A DNA stretch of 64,000 nucleotides from Streptomyces sp. BHT-5-2 (GCF_019774615.1 NZ_CP081497.1:1426001-1490000); one strand, 5' to 3'. Positions 33,910-42,310 are shown, numbered from the stretch's first letter. Notes: generated by a model from the letters alone, not told the origin. Made by a program: numbers and translations.

Positions 33910-35205
33910 ATGGAGAGCAGACAACCCGTGGGATCTCGCGCCATTGGTCAACGAGCCGTGCACCGCCGCCGGGCGACGGGCGCCCTGGTCACGGCGGCCT
34001 GCATCGTCGGCCTGTCGACCGTCACCGCCGCGCCCGCGGTCGCGGACAGCAACGTGCCGTTGCAGAGCGGTGAGTGCAAGTTCGGCGCCGACGACATCAA
34101 AGAGACCCCCTGGTCCCTCCAGCGCCTGCTCACCAACCAGATGTGGGCCAGCGGCAAGGGCGAGGGCATCAGGGTCGCTGTCATCGACACGGGCATCGAC
34201 GCCGGCAACAAGCAGCTCCAGGACGCCATCGAGGGCCCCGGCAAGCCGTACGTCGGCGGCAATCCGACCCAGGACAAGGTCGGCCACGGCACCAAGGTCG
34301 CCGGCATCATCGCGGCCCGGCCGAACTCGACGTCCGGCTTCTACGGCCTCGCCCCCAAGGCCAAGGTCCTTCCGTTCCAGCAGACCAGCGACGAGAAGGC
34401 CGGCACCGCCGACACCCTCGCCAAGGCCATCAACGACGCGGTCGCGGCCAAGGTCGACCTCATCAACATCTCGCAGGGCACCAACGCCGGCAGGGGCCAG
34501 CTGGGGCCGCTGGAGCAGGCGGTGAAGAACGCCCAGCAGAATGGCGTCCTGATCGTCGCCGCGGCCGGCAACAGCGGTGGCAACGGCCAGGAGCAGAACA
34601 TCTACCCGGCCGCGTACAGCCAGACCTACGACAACGTCCTGGCCGTCGCCGCCTCCGACCGCAACAACGAGCGCGCCTCGTTCTCCCAGCCCGGCAAGTT
34701 CGTCGACATCGCCGCACCCGGCGTCGACATGGTCTCCACCGTCCCGCTCGGCGGCAACTGCGTCGACCAGGGCACCAGCTTCGCCGCCCCGTACGCCGCC
34801 GGCGCCGCCGCCCTCCTGATCGCCAAGCACAAGGACGACAAGGTCAAGTGGGGCCCGCGCGAGATCATCTGGCACCTTGAGCAGACCGCCGAGCGGGTCC
34901 GCAGGGGCCGCGACGACTACATCGGCTGGGGCGTGATCGACCCGGTCGCCGCACTCAAGGACGACACCCGGCCGACCGCCGCACCCACGCCGGACAAGCC
35001 CTCCAGCGTGGCCGAGGGCTCCAACATCCTGCCGGTCGTCGCCACCCTCGGCGAAACCACCGAGGAACGACGCGGCCGCATCTCCATCTACATCGTCGGC
35101 GGCGGCCTTCTTGCCGTCGGCGCGGTCGTGGGCTCCTCGATCGCCCTGCGCGACTGGCGCCGCAAGAATGGTTTGACATCACACGGGGAGGCCAAGCATG
35201 GCTGA
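33910..35205 (+). CDS. Mycosin: type VII secretion-associated serine protease 1
   Basis: 431-aa subtilisin (S8) protease anchored in the membrane facing outward. A signal peptide (ALVTAACIVGLSTVTAAPAVA) precedes the catalytic domain with Asp in AVIDTGID, His in GHGTKVAG and Ser in GTSFAAPYAAG; a C-terminal transmembrane helix (IYIVGGGLLAVGAVVGSSIA) and a basic tail follow. MycP proteins stabilise the ESX complex and process substrates. The reading frame ends inside the next WXG-like gene (8-base overlap). Confidence 0.93.
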   Translation: MESRQPVGSRAIGQRAVHRRRATGALVTAACIVGLSTVTAAPAVADSNVPLQSGECKFGADDIKETPWSLQRLLTNQMWASGKGEGIRVAVIDTGIDAGNKQLQDAIEGPGKPYVGGNPTQDKVGHGTKVAGIIAARPNSTSGFYGLAPKAKVLPFQQTSDEKAGTADTLAKAINDAVAAKVDLINISQGTNAGRGQLGPLEQAVKNAQQNGVLIVAAAGNSGGNGQEQNIYPAAYSQTYDNVLAVAASDRNNERASFSQPGKFVDIAAPGVDMVSTVPLGGNCVDQGTSFAAPYAAGAAALLIAKHKDDKVKWGPREIIWHLEQTAERVRRGRDDYIGWGVIDPVAALKDDTRPTAAPTPDKPSSVAEGSNILPVVATLGETTEERRGRISIYIVGGGLLAVGAVVGSSIALRDWRRKNGLTSHGEAKHG

Positions 35206-35524
35206 TCAATATCGGGTGGATCTGAGTGCTCTTGAAGACACCATCAGGAAGCTGAACGGCATCCTGAGGGACCTCGGGAGCGCCCACTCCGACGCCCGGT
35301 ACAAGACTTCGCTGTCGTCGAATGCTCTGGGGACCAGCGTTGGGGCGCACGAGTTCAAAGAAGCGAACACGCTGAACCAAGCCCACACGCAAATGAAGAA
35401 CGCCATCGAGTCCATCGTTGAGCATCTCCATGAGGTCACGAACGAGTTCGGCACCAAGACGAAGAAGGTGCACGGCAACTACCAGAACCAGGAAGCCGAT
35501 ACCGCCGCGAACATGGCCAACTGA
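35198..35524 (+). CDS. Small WXG100-like T7SS protein without a WXG motif
   Basis: 108-aa helical protein, ADQYRVDLSALEDTIRKLNG at the start, and a second long helix (QMKNAIESIVEHLHEVTNEF). A W-x-G turn is missing, but a YxxxE-type sequence (YQNQE) ends helix two, as in secreted ESX proteins. The start overlaps the mycosin stop, implying translational coupling. Followed 63 bp later by a Gly-rich WXG protein, its probable partner. Confidence 0.75.
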   Translation: MADQYRVDLSALEDTIRKLNGILRDLGSAHSDARYKTSLSSNALGTSVGAHEFKEANTLNQAHTQMKNAIESIVEHLHEVTNEFGTKTKKVHGNYQNQEADTAANMAN

Positions 35525-35587
35525 CATGGGACCCGGTAGGGATGAGCTGAAGGTCAGCGTGGAGAGCAGTAGAGGGGGAAACAGATA

Positions 35588-37120
35588 ATGGGCGATGGCG
35601 CGAAATACGACTACGACTACACTGCGGCGAATCAGTGCTTCAACGCCAAGCACGAGTCGGACTTCGCCTCGATGGACATGGACACCATGAAGGCGATGGT
35701 GAAGGCGTCCAACCCGGGCGAGGTCCACAGCGTGGCGCAGGGCTGGTCGAGTGTGCACAACCAGCTGGTCGGTGGCAGCGGCGGAGGCATCAAGGGCGCT
35801 TTTGACGCCGCGGTGAACGAAGTGCTCCAGAGCTGGCACGGCGCCGCTGCGGAGAAGTTCAAGGCCCAGGCGCAGATCATCAGCAAGAAGATCGGCGACG
35901 GGGCGTCCTACGCCGACTACACCTCCCGGGCGATGAAGAACGCCGCCAGCATCCTCGAACATCTCAAGCCTGAGATCGAGTCGATGGAGAAGCCCAGCGG
36001 GTTCAGCAGTGCCATGAAGTATGTCGAGGACGGCGGCCACGACGACTCCGGCTTGAAGAGCGACCTGAAGAGCGGCATGAGCACGCAGGACGCCCTGGAC
36101 AGGAACTCCGACAGCTTGTCTGCGGGCAAAGTGCAGCAGTTGCACATGGCTGTGAAGATGGAGCAGCTGGGGGCGGCTTATGTGTCGCAGGCTAGGTCTA
36201 TGGGGACGTGGAACTCCAAGCTCCGCTCAGTTAGCGACCATGAAGACTACCCGGGATCGCCCGATGGCGGCCCGCCGCCCCCCATCCCGATGCCGATGCC
36301 GTCTGGATCACCGGCACCCCGCCAGGTAGGTCGCCCCTCGATCTCAGGGATGGGCCAGGGACCTGGTGGCTCCTCCCGAGGAGTCAAGGCGCCTACATTG
36401 CCGACGACACCTAACACGCCTGGCATCAGCGGCGGCGTCGGAGCTCCTGCGCCTGGCAAGGGTTCGCTCGGGCCCAAGGTGAACACGGGACTTGAGAGCT
36501 TCACGCCTCCGAGCGGAGGTGGAGGCGGCGGTGGCGCTACCGGCATCGGTGGTGGCGCCGGCGGGCTCGGCGGTGGTGTGCACGGCGGAGGCGGCATCGG
36601 CGGTGGCGCTGGTGGCGGATCTCTGGGCGGTGGCGGGATTGGCGGCGGTGCTGGTGGCTTGATCGGCGGTGGCGGCAGCAAGGGCGCCAGTGCTGGAATC
36701 AAGGGCGGCGGCGCCGGTGCCGGCGGTGCCGGTGCTGGCGCGGCTGGTCGCGGTGCCGGGCGTCCCGGCATGCCCGGAATGGGCGGTGCTGCGGGGGCCA
36801 AGGGCGGCGCCAAGGGCGCTGGTGGCGCCGGGCGCGGTGCACCTCTGGCCCGCCAGAAGGGCGGCATCATCGGCGGCGGCAGCGGTAAGTCTGGTGCCGC
36901 TGGGCAGGGCGGCTCCGGCCTGCACCGTAGCCGCGGTGGCGCACAAGCCGGTGCTGGCACCGGAGGTCGTCGTCCTGCCGGTATGGCGGGAGCGCCCGGG
37001 GCGCACGGCGCCAAGGGCAAGGACAACAAGGGCCAGGGCGGCGAGCGCCCTGACTACCTGGTGGAGGACGAGGAGACCTGGACGCCGGAGCGGAACATTG
37101 CTCCGAAGGTAATCGAGTAG
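35588..37120 (+). CDS. WXG-like protein with long Gly-rich region, probable T7SS substrate
   Basis: 510 aa. An N-terminal helical domain (about 1-200) carries LQSWHGAAAEKF, a WXG turn. From about 220 to 470 the protein is Gly/Ala/Pro-rich with GGGAGG-type runs, likely disordered. The C-terminus has PDYLVEDEETW, in which YLVED fits the YxxxD secretion signal. ATG 35588 is preceded by gagggggaaacag. The domain order resembles large ESX substrates (PPE/EspB-like in concept), but the Gly-rich part gives no function. Confidence 0.75.
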   Translation: MGDGAKYDYDYTAANQCFNAKHESDFASMDMDTMKAMVKASNPGEVHSVAQGWSSVHNQLVGGSGGGIKGAFDAAVNEVLQSWHGAAAEKFKAQAQIISKKIGDGASYADYTSRAMKNAASILEHLKPEIESMEKPSGFSSAMKYVEDGGHDDSGLKSDLKSGMSTQDALDRNSDSLSAGKVQQLHMAVKMEQLGAAYVSQARSMGTWNSKLRSVSDHEDYPGSPDGGPPPPIPMPMPSGSPAPRQVGRPSISGMGQGPGGSSRGVKAPTLPTTPNTPGISGGVGAPAPGKGSLGPKVNTGLESFTPPSGGGGGGGATGIGGGAGGLGGGVHGGGGIGGGAGGGSLGGGGIGGGAGGLIGGGGSKGASAGIKGGGAGAGGAGAGAAGRGAGRPGMPGMGGAAGAKGGAKGAGGAGRGAPLARQKGGIIGGGSGKSGAAGQGGSGLHRSRGGAQAGAGTGGRRPAGMAGAPGAHGAKGKDNKGQGGERPDYLVEDEETWTPERNIAPKVIE

Positions 37121-37207
37121 CAAGCTGTCGTTGGCAATTCGGCAGTAACAAGACGGGGCCCGATGCGCGTAGCTGAGGGCCCCATCCTGTTGAGAGAGGT
37201 GTACGGC

Positions 37208-38521
37208 ATGAGCTTCACGCGGACGCTGCGTGCGGTCGGCGGCGCGGTTGTGGCGGGAGCGTTGCTCTTCGGCACCGCGCCGGTTGCTTCGGCAGACCAG
37301 ATCAGAGACGCACAGTGGCCTTTGAAGGCATTCAAGGCTGATGAGGTCTGGAAGATTGCTACAGGGAAGGGTGTAACCGTTGCGGTCATCGACAACGGGG
37401 TTCAGTCTCAACACCCGGACCTGAAGGGCAATGTCCTCCCAGGCAAGAGCTTTGAGGACGGAGGATCTGCGGAACCAAAGGATGGCGACACTCACGGCAC
37501 GTCGATGGCCGCTAATATCGCTGGCCACGGGCACGGGCCGGGAGGTGAATCCGGCGTCAAGGGGCTAGCGCCGGACGCCAAGATCTTGCCACTGCGTGAT
37601 GACGGCGGGAGGCCAGACGGCCTGGCCTCATCTATTCGCTACGCAGTAGATAAAGGCGCTTCGGTCATCAACATCTCGATGACAGGAAAATCCAGTCCTG
37701 GAGAGAGTGAAGCCATCTCTTACGCCGTGAAGCACAATGTGCTGGTTTTTGCGGGAGCTGGTAACGATGGTAAGGGGGGGGCTGACGCCATCCAATACCC
37801 TGCTCACTACCCCGGGGTCGTGGCAGTTGGCGGGGTCCAAAACCTTGGTGGCGGTGAAATCTGGTCAGGATCCAACTATGGTCCGCAGGTGATGTTGACG
37901 GGACCTGCTGTTGATATCGTGTCTGCCGGTGACAGCGGTACTTCCAAGTATCAAAAGGACACCGGGACATCGGATGCCACCTCCTTTGCGTCAGCTACTG
38001 CGGCGCTCCTTCGAGAGAAGTTCCCTGATCTGTCCGCTGGACAGATCCTCAACCGCATGGTCAAGTCCGCCGGTCTTCCTCCCTCCGCCCAGGGCATCCA
38101 ACTCCCCGACCAGCACTACGGCTACGGCTTCATCAAGCCGCTTGCGGCACTCACGCGTGACATTCCTGCAGGTCCGAAGAACGGGCCGTTGAAGATGCCG
38201 ACGGACCAGGCGTCGTCGGGCGGGAATCAGGCGAACTCGGCGGGGAGCAGCGGAAGCGACCCTGCATCGCAGCCCGTGAAGAAGAAGGGGTGGACTCCGG
38301 CCTTCACTGCGATGGTGGCTGGGGCCGGGCTCTTCGTCGTCGTTGTCATCGTCCTCATCGTGGTGCTGGTGCGAAAGAAGAGCCGTCGCAACGGTCCGCC
38401 GCCTGGGGGTCCCGGTGGCTTCGGTGGTCCTGGTGGCCCGGGGGGCTTTGCGCCCTACCCGCAGGCCCCGCCCCAGCAGCCCGGCGCGCCCGGTTCCTAC
38501 CCGCCGCCGCCCGGCCGCTAG
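37208..38521 (+). CDS. Mycosin: type VII secretion-associated serine protease 2
   Basis: 437-aa S8 protease. Signal peptide (VGGAVVAGALLFGTAPVASA), Asp in AVIDNGVQ, His in DTHGTSMAANIAGHG, Ser in GTSDATSFASATAALL, then a Pro/Gly/Ser linker, a transmembrane segment (MVAGAGLFVVVVIVLIVVLV) and a Gly/Pro-rich tail. ATG 37208 has gagagaggtg upstream. The first 800 bases have visibly lower GC and more A/T-ending codons than mycosin 1, suggesting a separate origin. Second mycosin in one locus; probably serves the preceding Gly-rich substrate. Confidence 0.9.
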   Translation: MSFTRTLRAVGGAVVAGALLFGTAPVASADQIRDAQWPLKAFKADEVWKIATGKGVTVAVIDNGVQSQHPDLKGNVLPGKSFEDGGSAEPKDGDTHGTSMAANIAGHGHGPGGESGVKGLAPDAKILPLRDDGGRPDGLASSIRYAVDKGASVINISMTGKSSPGESEAISYAVKHNVLVFAGAGNDGKGGADAIQYPAHYPGVVAVGGVQNLGGGEIWSGSNYGPQVMLTGPAVDIVSAGDSGTSKYQKDTGTSDATSFASATAALLREKFPDLSAGQILNRMVKSAGLPPSAQGIQLPDQHYGYGFIKPLAALTRDIPAGPKNGPLKMPTDQASSGGNQANSAGSSGSDPASQPVKKKGWTPAFTAMVAGAGLFVVVVIVLIVVLVRKKSRRNGPPPGGPGGFGGPGGPGGFAPYPQAPPQQPGAPGSYPPPPGR

Positions 38522-38564
38522 GGCTCTGCCGTAGGGCGAACGAGCCGAGAAGTAGACGAATTTG

Positions 38565-38600
38565 ATTGGGGTCCGCAGCCTTCGGGCTGCGGACCCCAAT
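38565..38600. terminator. Perfect TTCG-loop terminator after mycosin 2
   Basis: ATTGGGGTCCGCAGCC and its exact complement flank a TTCG tetraloop: 16-bp stem, 43 bp after the mycosin stop and 52 bp from the convergent DUF397 gene. Confidence 0.88.
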
Positions 38601-38652
38601 GTGTTTGAGGCGTCCCACCCCGCGCCTCAGAGGGGCGGAGCCCCCGCGTTCG

Positions 38653-38865
38653 TCAGGATGTCTGGGCTATAGCGAAGCCGATGAATTCGGCCCAGGCGCC
38701 GGGGGACGCAGTCAGCGCGCACCGTGTGATGTCTTTCGAGTCGCGGATGTGCACAGTGGTGGCGACGGATGCGATCTCGATGCACTCGCCACCCGAGCCA
38801 GTGCTGTAGCTGCTCTTGAACCAGGCCGACTCGGGCACGGTCGGCGCGGTCGCTTCGATGTTCAT
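38653..38865 (-). CDS. DUF397 protein, copy 1
   Basis: 70 aa. WFKSSYSTGSGGECIEIA and VHIRDSKD are the DUF397 signature. Such small proteins are encoded beside XRE/DUF5753 regulators in streptomycetes (WhiJ-like clusters) and are proposed partners or targets of them. Its ATG overlaps the stop of the upstream XRE gene by four bases, so the two proteins are made together. Too small and cryptic for a molecular role to be read. Paralogue at 41187-41399. Confidence 0.88.
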   Translation of the reverse strand: MNIEATAPTVPESAWFKSSYSTGSGGECIEIASVATTVHIRDSKDITRCALTASPGAWAEFIGFAIAQTS

Positions 38866-39710
38866 GCTTCTCCCAGCAACTTCTCGACAAAGGCCAGTGA
38901 TTCGCGCGGGGTGAGCGCCTGAGCCCTGAGGATCCCGTACTGTTCCTCGATCTCCCGGACCACTTTCCGCTCGGTGTGCAGGCGGCTGTCCTTGTACACC
39001 TCCACGTAGGCGATCCTCCGCCCATCGTGCGTCTCGATCAAGGTGAAGGGGCCGTCCAGCCCTGCGTGTTCTTCCCGCTCGGTCGGCATCACTTGGATCT
39101 CGACGTTGCGACGCTGACCGTGCAGCAGGATCTGTTCCAACTGTCCACGCATAACCGGCCATCCACCGAGAGGGCGCCGCAGCACTGCCTCTTCGATGAC
39201 GAAACTGATGGTGGGCATCGGCCTCCGGGTAAAGATCTTCTGGCGGTCCAATCGGCCCGCCGTCCGCTCTTCGACTGTCTCCTCGTCCAGCAAGGGCCGC
39301 CACATGGTGAAGCTCGCCCGCGCGTACTCAGGCGTCTGAAGGAGGCCCGGCACTGCCTTCGTCGCGAACACATGCAACTCGACCGCCTTCGCCTCCAACC
39401 GCGCCGCATCGCGGAAGAACGCCGGATATCGGGCCCGCGCCACCTCCTCCTTCAGCTCGACGAGGACGCCGTGCGCTCCCAGAACCCCGTCGGCCTGGTC
39501 GATGAACTCGGGTGGCGGGATGCGCCGCCCTTGCTCGTAGGAGGCGATGGTGGAGGGGGAGTAGCCGGTCCGGGCGCCGAGCTCGGTGCGTTCCATGCCT
39601 GCCCATTCCCGTAGGCGTTTGAGCTGGCGTCCGAAGACTTTCAGGATGCCCGACTCGGGTTCGTGCTCCGTCTGCTGTTCGTCGTCCGCCGTCTGGCCGC
39701 CGTCGTCCAT
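38862..39710 (-). CDS. XRE-family regulator with DUF5753 domain, copy 1 (WhiJ-like)
   Basis: 282 aa. Helix-turn-helix at about 27-67 (GRQLKRLREWAGMERTELGA, then YSPSTIASYEQGRRIPPP), DUF5753 from about 95 to the end (VPGLLQTPEYARA, VEIQVMPTEREEHAGLDGPF). ATG 39710 follows ggaaaggc. DUF5753 is thought to sense a signal or bind the DUF397 partner. First 118 residues differ from the second copy at about eight positions, while the rest has diverged strongly. Transcribed away from a truncated ATPase gene. Confidence 0.88.
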   Translation of the reverse strand: MDDGGQTADDEQQTEHEPESGILKVFGRQLKRLREWAGMERTELGARTGYSPSTIASYEQGRRIPPPEFIDQADGVLGAHGVLVELKEEVARARYPAFFRDAARLEAKAVELHVFATKAVPGLLQTPEYARASFTMWRPLLDEETVEERTAGRLDRQKIFTRRPMPTISFVIEEAVLRRPLGGWPVMRGQLEQILLHGQRRNVEIQVMPTEREEHAGLDGPFTLIETHDGRRIAYVEVYKDSRLHTERKVVREIEEQYGILRAQALTPRESLAFVEKLLGEA

Positions 39711-39761
39711 GTCCAGTTGCCTTTCCGGGTCTGACACCCGCCTCGTACCCGCGCTTTCCGC

Positions 39762-39776
39762 GTGCGTACAACGCAC
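39762..39776. promoter_or_regulatory. GTGCGT-ACA-ACGCAC palindrome, copy 1
   Basis: Perfect 6+3+6 inverted repeat in the 123-bp divergent spacer between the XRE regulator and the ATPase gene. The identical sequence occurs at 42296-42310 in the second module, so both regulators, whose helix-turn-helix regions are almost identical, could bind both sites. Confidence 0.5.
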
Positions 39777-39833
39777 CGTGGTCGGCGCATCACTCCTCGT
39801 CAAAGGTATGTCGGTGACGGGAGGGTTGGGGCC

Positions 39834-40145
39834 ATGAACAGCACAGTGCGCTCTTCCGGGGTACTTTCCCGGATCCGCGAAACCCAGGCCGGAATCGGCG
39901 AGTTGGCGATGCCTTTCACTTCCACACCGCGCGGAGCTCGGCTGGCCCGCCGGCTGACGTGGCTCTGCCTGGACGAGTGGGGGTATCCCTACGGCAGCGA
40001 GACCAACGATTCCGTTACGGCCGGCGCCGGTGAACTTGCCGCGAATGCCGTACGGCACGGGCACGTTCCCGGGCGGGACCTCTCGCTCCGCCTGAGGTTC
40101 TGCGCGGCAGCGGGGTGCCGGGTATGCCCGGCGGTATCGGCGTAG
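39834..40145 (+). pseudogene. Truncated HATPase (anti-sigma-like) gene, copy 1
   Basis: Codes for about 103 aa beginning MNSTVRSSG. It retains the ATP-binding N-box (GELAANAVRHGHVPG) but stops after RFCAAAGCRVCPAVSA, where the homologue at 42368-42919 continues for some 80 residues with the G1/G2 boxes (VEVSDTRSE, ESGRGLLIV). Without these the GHKL fold cannot be complete, so this is probably a decayed copy. The stretch after its stop is Gly/Ala low-complexity and does not restore the homology. Confidence 0.7.
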
Positions 40146-40292
40146 GTGCTGGTGCTGGCGGGCGTGCCTGCGGCACGGGCGCCGAGGGGTGCGGGCGCTT
40201 GTGCTGGCCGGGTTGGAATGCCGGGAATGGCCGGCCCCGCCGACCCGCCGAGTGCGGCGCCGATACACGTACATTCTTTCGAGGTACGTATC

Positions 40293-41105
40293 ATGAGCTC
40301 TGCTTCAAAACATCAACACGCAACAACGGGGATCATGTTGAAGACTCGTACACGCGTCGTCCGCCACGTCACGTTCGCTGTGACCTGCGCGGCCGCGATC
40401 ACTTCCTTGGCGGCCTGCGGCCCGGACAACGCTGGAGGGTCGACCGGTAACGCGTCTGCCCCCGGGAGCAGTTCCGCGCCCGGTGCCTCAACCGGCAGCC
40501 AGGCCAAGCCGAACGGCATCGAGAAGCAGTCCGCCAAGGAGATCTACGACAAGGCAAGGCAGGCGAACGCCGATGCCGGTGCCTTCCGGGAGCAGGGGAC
40601 CAGCTCCAAGCAGAAGACTGACATCAAGCTTTCCGCTACCGAATGCGTCGGCAAGGTCGACAGGTTGCAGCAGGGCTCGTTCGAGGTCATCCGCAAGGGC
40701 AGCGACATCTGGGGCAAGGTGGACGCTCGATTTGCCGCGGGGATGCAGGCGCACGGCGCCACGATCCCGTCTGGCAAGTGGCTGCACGGCACGCCCGCCA
40801 ACCCGCTGATGAGGGCCCTGGGCACCTACTGCCACCAAGAACAGTTCACCAAGCCCGACAAGGCATCTGATGACCTCACCGTAGGCAAGAGCACCACTGT
40901 GAACGGTGTGCCGGTCGTCTCGGTGGGCCGGAAAGTCGGAGACAAGGGCGTCACCTACTACGTCGCGACCACCGGCAAGCCGAACCTCGTCAAGCGCGAG
41001 GTGGCGGGGCGGGACGACCTGCCGACCATCAACTACTCCGACTTCGGAAAGCCCGTCGGCGCCAGCGCCCCCACGGGAGAGGTCGTCGAGGCTCCCAGCC
41101 ACTGA
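40293..41105 (+). CDS. Putative lipoprotein between the two regulatory modules
   Basis: 270 aa. A basic N-terminus and hydrophobic stretch (VTFAVTCAAAITSLAAC) end in a lipobox with Cys about 42, so an exported lipoprotein is expected. A Ser/Gly/Ala linker follows, then a domain with SAKEIYDKARQANADAGAFR and VGKVDRLQQGSFEVIRKGSD, similar in layout to the LppX/LprG-like or DUF-type lipoproteins with a cradle fold; this is a weak resemblance. ATG 40293 has cgagg upstream; ATG 40335 would give a shorter signal peptide. Confidence 0.75.
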   Translation: MSSASKHQHATTGIMLKTRTRVVRHVTFAVTCAAAITSLAACGPDNAGGSTGNASAPGSSSAPGASTGSQAKPNGIEKQSAKEIYDKARQANADAGAFREQGTSSKQKTDIKLSATECVGKVDRLQQGSFEVIRKGSDIWGKVDARFAAGMQAHGATIPSGKWLHGTPANPLMRALGTYCHQEQFTKPDKASDDLTVGKSTTVNGVPVVSVGRKVGDKGVTYYVATTGKPNLVKREVAGRDDLPTINYSDFGKPVGASAPTGEVVEAPSH

Positions 41106-41138
41106 TTCCATCAGGACTGGCGGGTTGAGCCGGTCGCC

Positions 41139-41176
41139 GGGTGCTCTGCCCTCGTACTGAAGAGGGCAGAGCACCC
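41139..41176. terminator. Bidirectional terminator, lipoprotein/DUF397
   Basis: GGGTGCTCTGCCCTC and GAGGGCAGAGCACCC form a perfect 15-bp stem with an 8-base loop between convergent genes. Confidence 0.85.
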
Positions 41177-41186
41177 GCTCGGTCCG

Positions 41187-41399
41187 TCAGGATGTCTGCG
41201 CTATGGCGAAGTCGACGAATGTGGCCCAGGCGTCGGGGGACGCAGTCAGCGCGCACCGCGTGATGTCTTTCGAGTCGCGGATGTGCACAGCGGAGGCGTT
41301 GGTTGCGACCTCGACGCATTCACCGCCTTCTTCGCTGCTGTAGCTGCTCTTGACCCATGCCAGCTGGTACGGGCTTTGCGTGGTCGTGTCGACGTTCAT
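41187..41399 (-). CDS. DUF397 protein, copy 2
   Basis: 70 aa, paralogue of the 38653-38865 product. WVKSSYSSEEGGECVEVA and the unchanged core HIRDSKDITRCALTASP define it. N-terminal residues differ most. Start overlaps the XRE stop (ATGA), the same coupling as in copy 1. Confidence 0.88.
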   Translation of the reverse strand: MNVDTTTQSPYQLAWVKSSYSSEEGGECVEVATNASAVHIRDSKDITRCALTASPDAWATFVDFAIAQTS

Positions 41400-42244
41400 G
41401 TCGCTACCAGCACCTTCTCGATATAGGTCAGTGATTCCCTGGGCGTGAGGGCCTGAGCGCGAAGGACCCCGTACTTGTTCTCAAGAGCCCGGACCGCATC
41501 CCGGTCTGTGCGAAGGCGGCTCACGTTCTGCACTTCCACGTAGGCGATCCTGCGCCCATCCTTGGTCTCGATCAAGGTGAAGGGACCGGCCAGCCCTGAG
41601 TTCTCTTCTCGGCTTAGTGGCATGACCTGGATCTCGACAGTCTTCTTCTGGCCGATGAGCAGGATCTGTTCCAACTGGCCGCGGAGTACGTCCCGTCCTC
41701 CGATAGGGCGCAGCAGTACGGACTCGTCGATCACAAAGCTGAACAGGGGCGTCGGACGGCAGACGGAGATCTCCTGCCGCGCAAGACGTCCTGCCACACG
41801 CCCTTCGAGGATCCCCTCATCCAGGGGCGGCCGCATCATCCCGAACACCGCCCGCGCGTACTCCTCCGTCTGCAACAACCCGGGCACGGCCTGCGTCGCG
41901 TACACATGCAACTCGACTGCCTTGGCCTCCAGTCGTGCCGCGTCACGGAAGAATGCCGGGTATTGGGCCTTGGCCACCTCCTCCTTCAGCTCGATGAGGA
42001 CGCCGTGTGCGCCCAGGACGCCGTCGGCCTGGTCGATGAACTCGGGTGGCGGGATGCGCCGCCCTTGCTCGTAGGAGGCGATGGTGGAGGGGGAGTAGCC
42101 GGTCCTGGCGCCGAGTTCGGTGCGTTCCATGTCCGCCCATTCCCGTAGGCGCTTGAGTTGGCGTCCGAAGACTTTCAGGATGCCCGACTCGGGTTCGTGC
42201 TCCGCCTGCTGTTCGTCGTCCGCCGTCCGGCCGCCGTCGTCCAT
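41396..42244 (-). CDS. XRE-family regulator with DUF5753 domain, copy 2
   Basis: 282 aa, same length as copy 1. Helix-turn-helix at about 27-67 is nearly identical to copy 1 (one change in this part, G to D near residue 38). From about 119 on, the DUF5753 domain differs widely (ARAVFGMMRPPLDEGILEGR against ARASFTMWRPLLDEETVEER). This pattern suggests a common DNA target but separate signals or DUF397 partners. Divergent from an intact HATPase gene. Confidence 0.88.
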   Translation of the reverse strand: MDDGGRTADDEQQAEHEPESGILKVFGRQLKRLREWADMERTELGARTGYSPSTIASYEQGRRIPPPEFIDQADGVLGAHGVLIELKEEVAKAQYPAFFRDAARLEAKAVELHVYATQAVPGLLQTEEYARAVFGMMRPPLDEGILEGRVAGRLARQEISVCRPTPLFSFVIDESVLLRPIGGRDVLRGQLEQILLIGQKKTVEIQVMPLSREENSGLAGPFTLIETKDGRRIAYVEVQNVSRLRTDRDAVRALENKYGVLRAQALTPRESLTYIEKVLVAT

Positions 42245-42295
42245 GTCCAGTTGCCTTTCCGGGTCTGACACCCGCCTCGTACCCGCGCTTTCCGC

Positions 42296-42310
42296 GTGCG
42301 TACAACGCAC
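42296..42310. promoter_or_regulatory. GTGCGT-ACA-ACGCAC palindrome, copy 2
   Basis: Identical to the site at 39762-39776 and placed the same distance from both flanking starts, in a spacer that differs from copy 1 at only a few bases. Confidence 0.5.

Larger units (their letters stand above)
38653..40100. repeat. Copy 1 of a tandemly duplicated regulatory module (copy 2: 41187-42620)
   Basis: The order DUF397, XRE/DUF5753 regulator, 123-bp divergent spacer, HATPase gene is repeated in the same orientation about 2.5 kb on. The best conserved part is the 5' half of the XRE gene, the spacer (only a few mismatches) and the start of the ATPase gene; the 3' halves have diverged. A lipoprotein gene separates the copies. 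No transposase or flanking short repeats were seen. Confidence 0.85.

Noticed and set aside
38653..41399. DUF397 genes as bldB
   Set aside because: Sequence core (KSSYS..GGEC, VHIRDSKD) is DUF397, not BldB; bldB was not recognised in the window.
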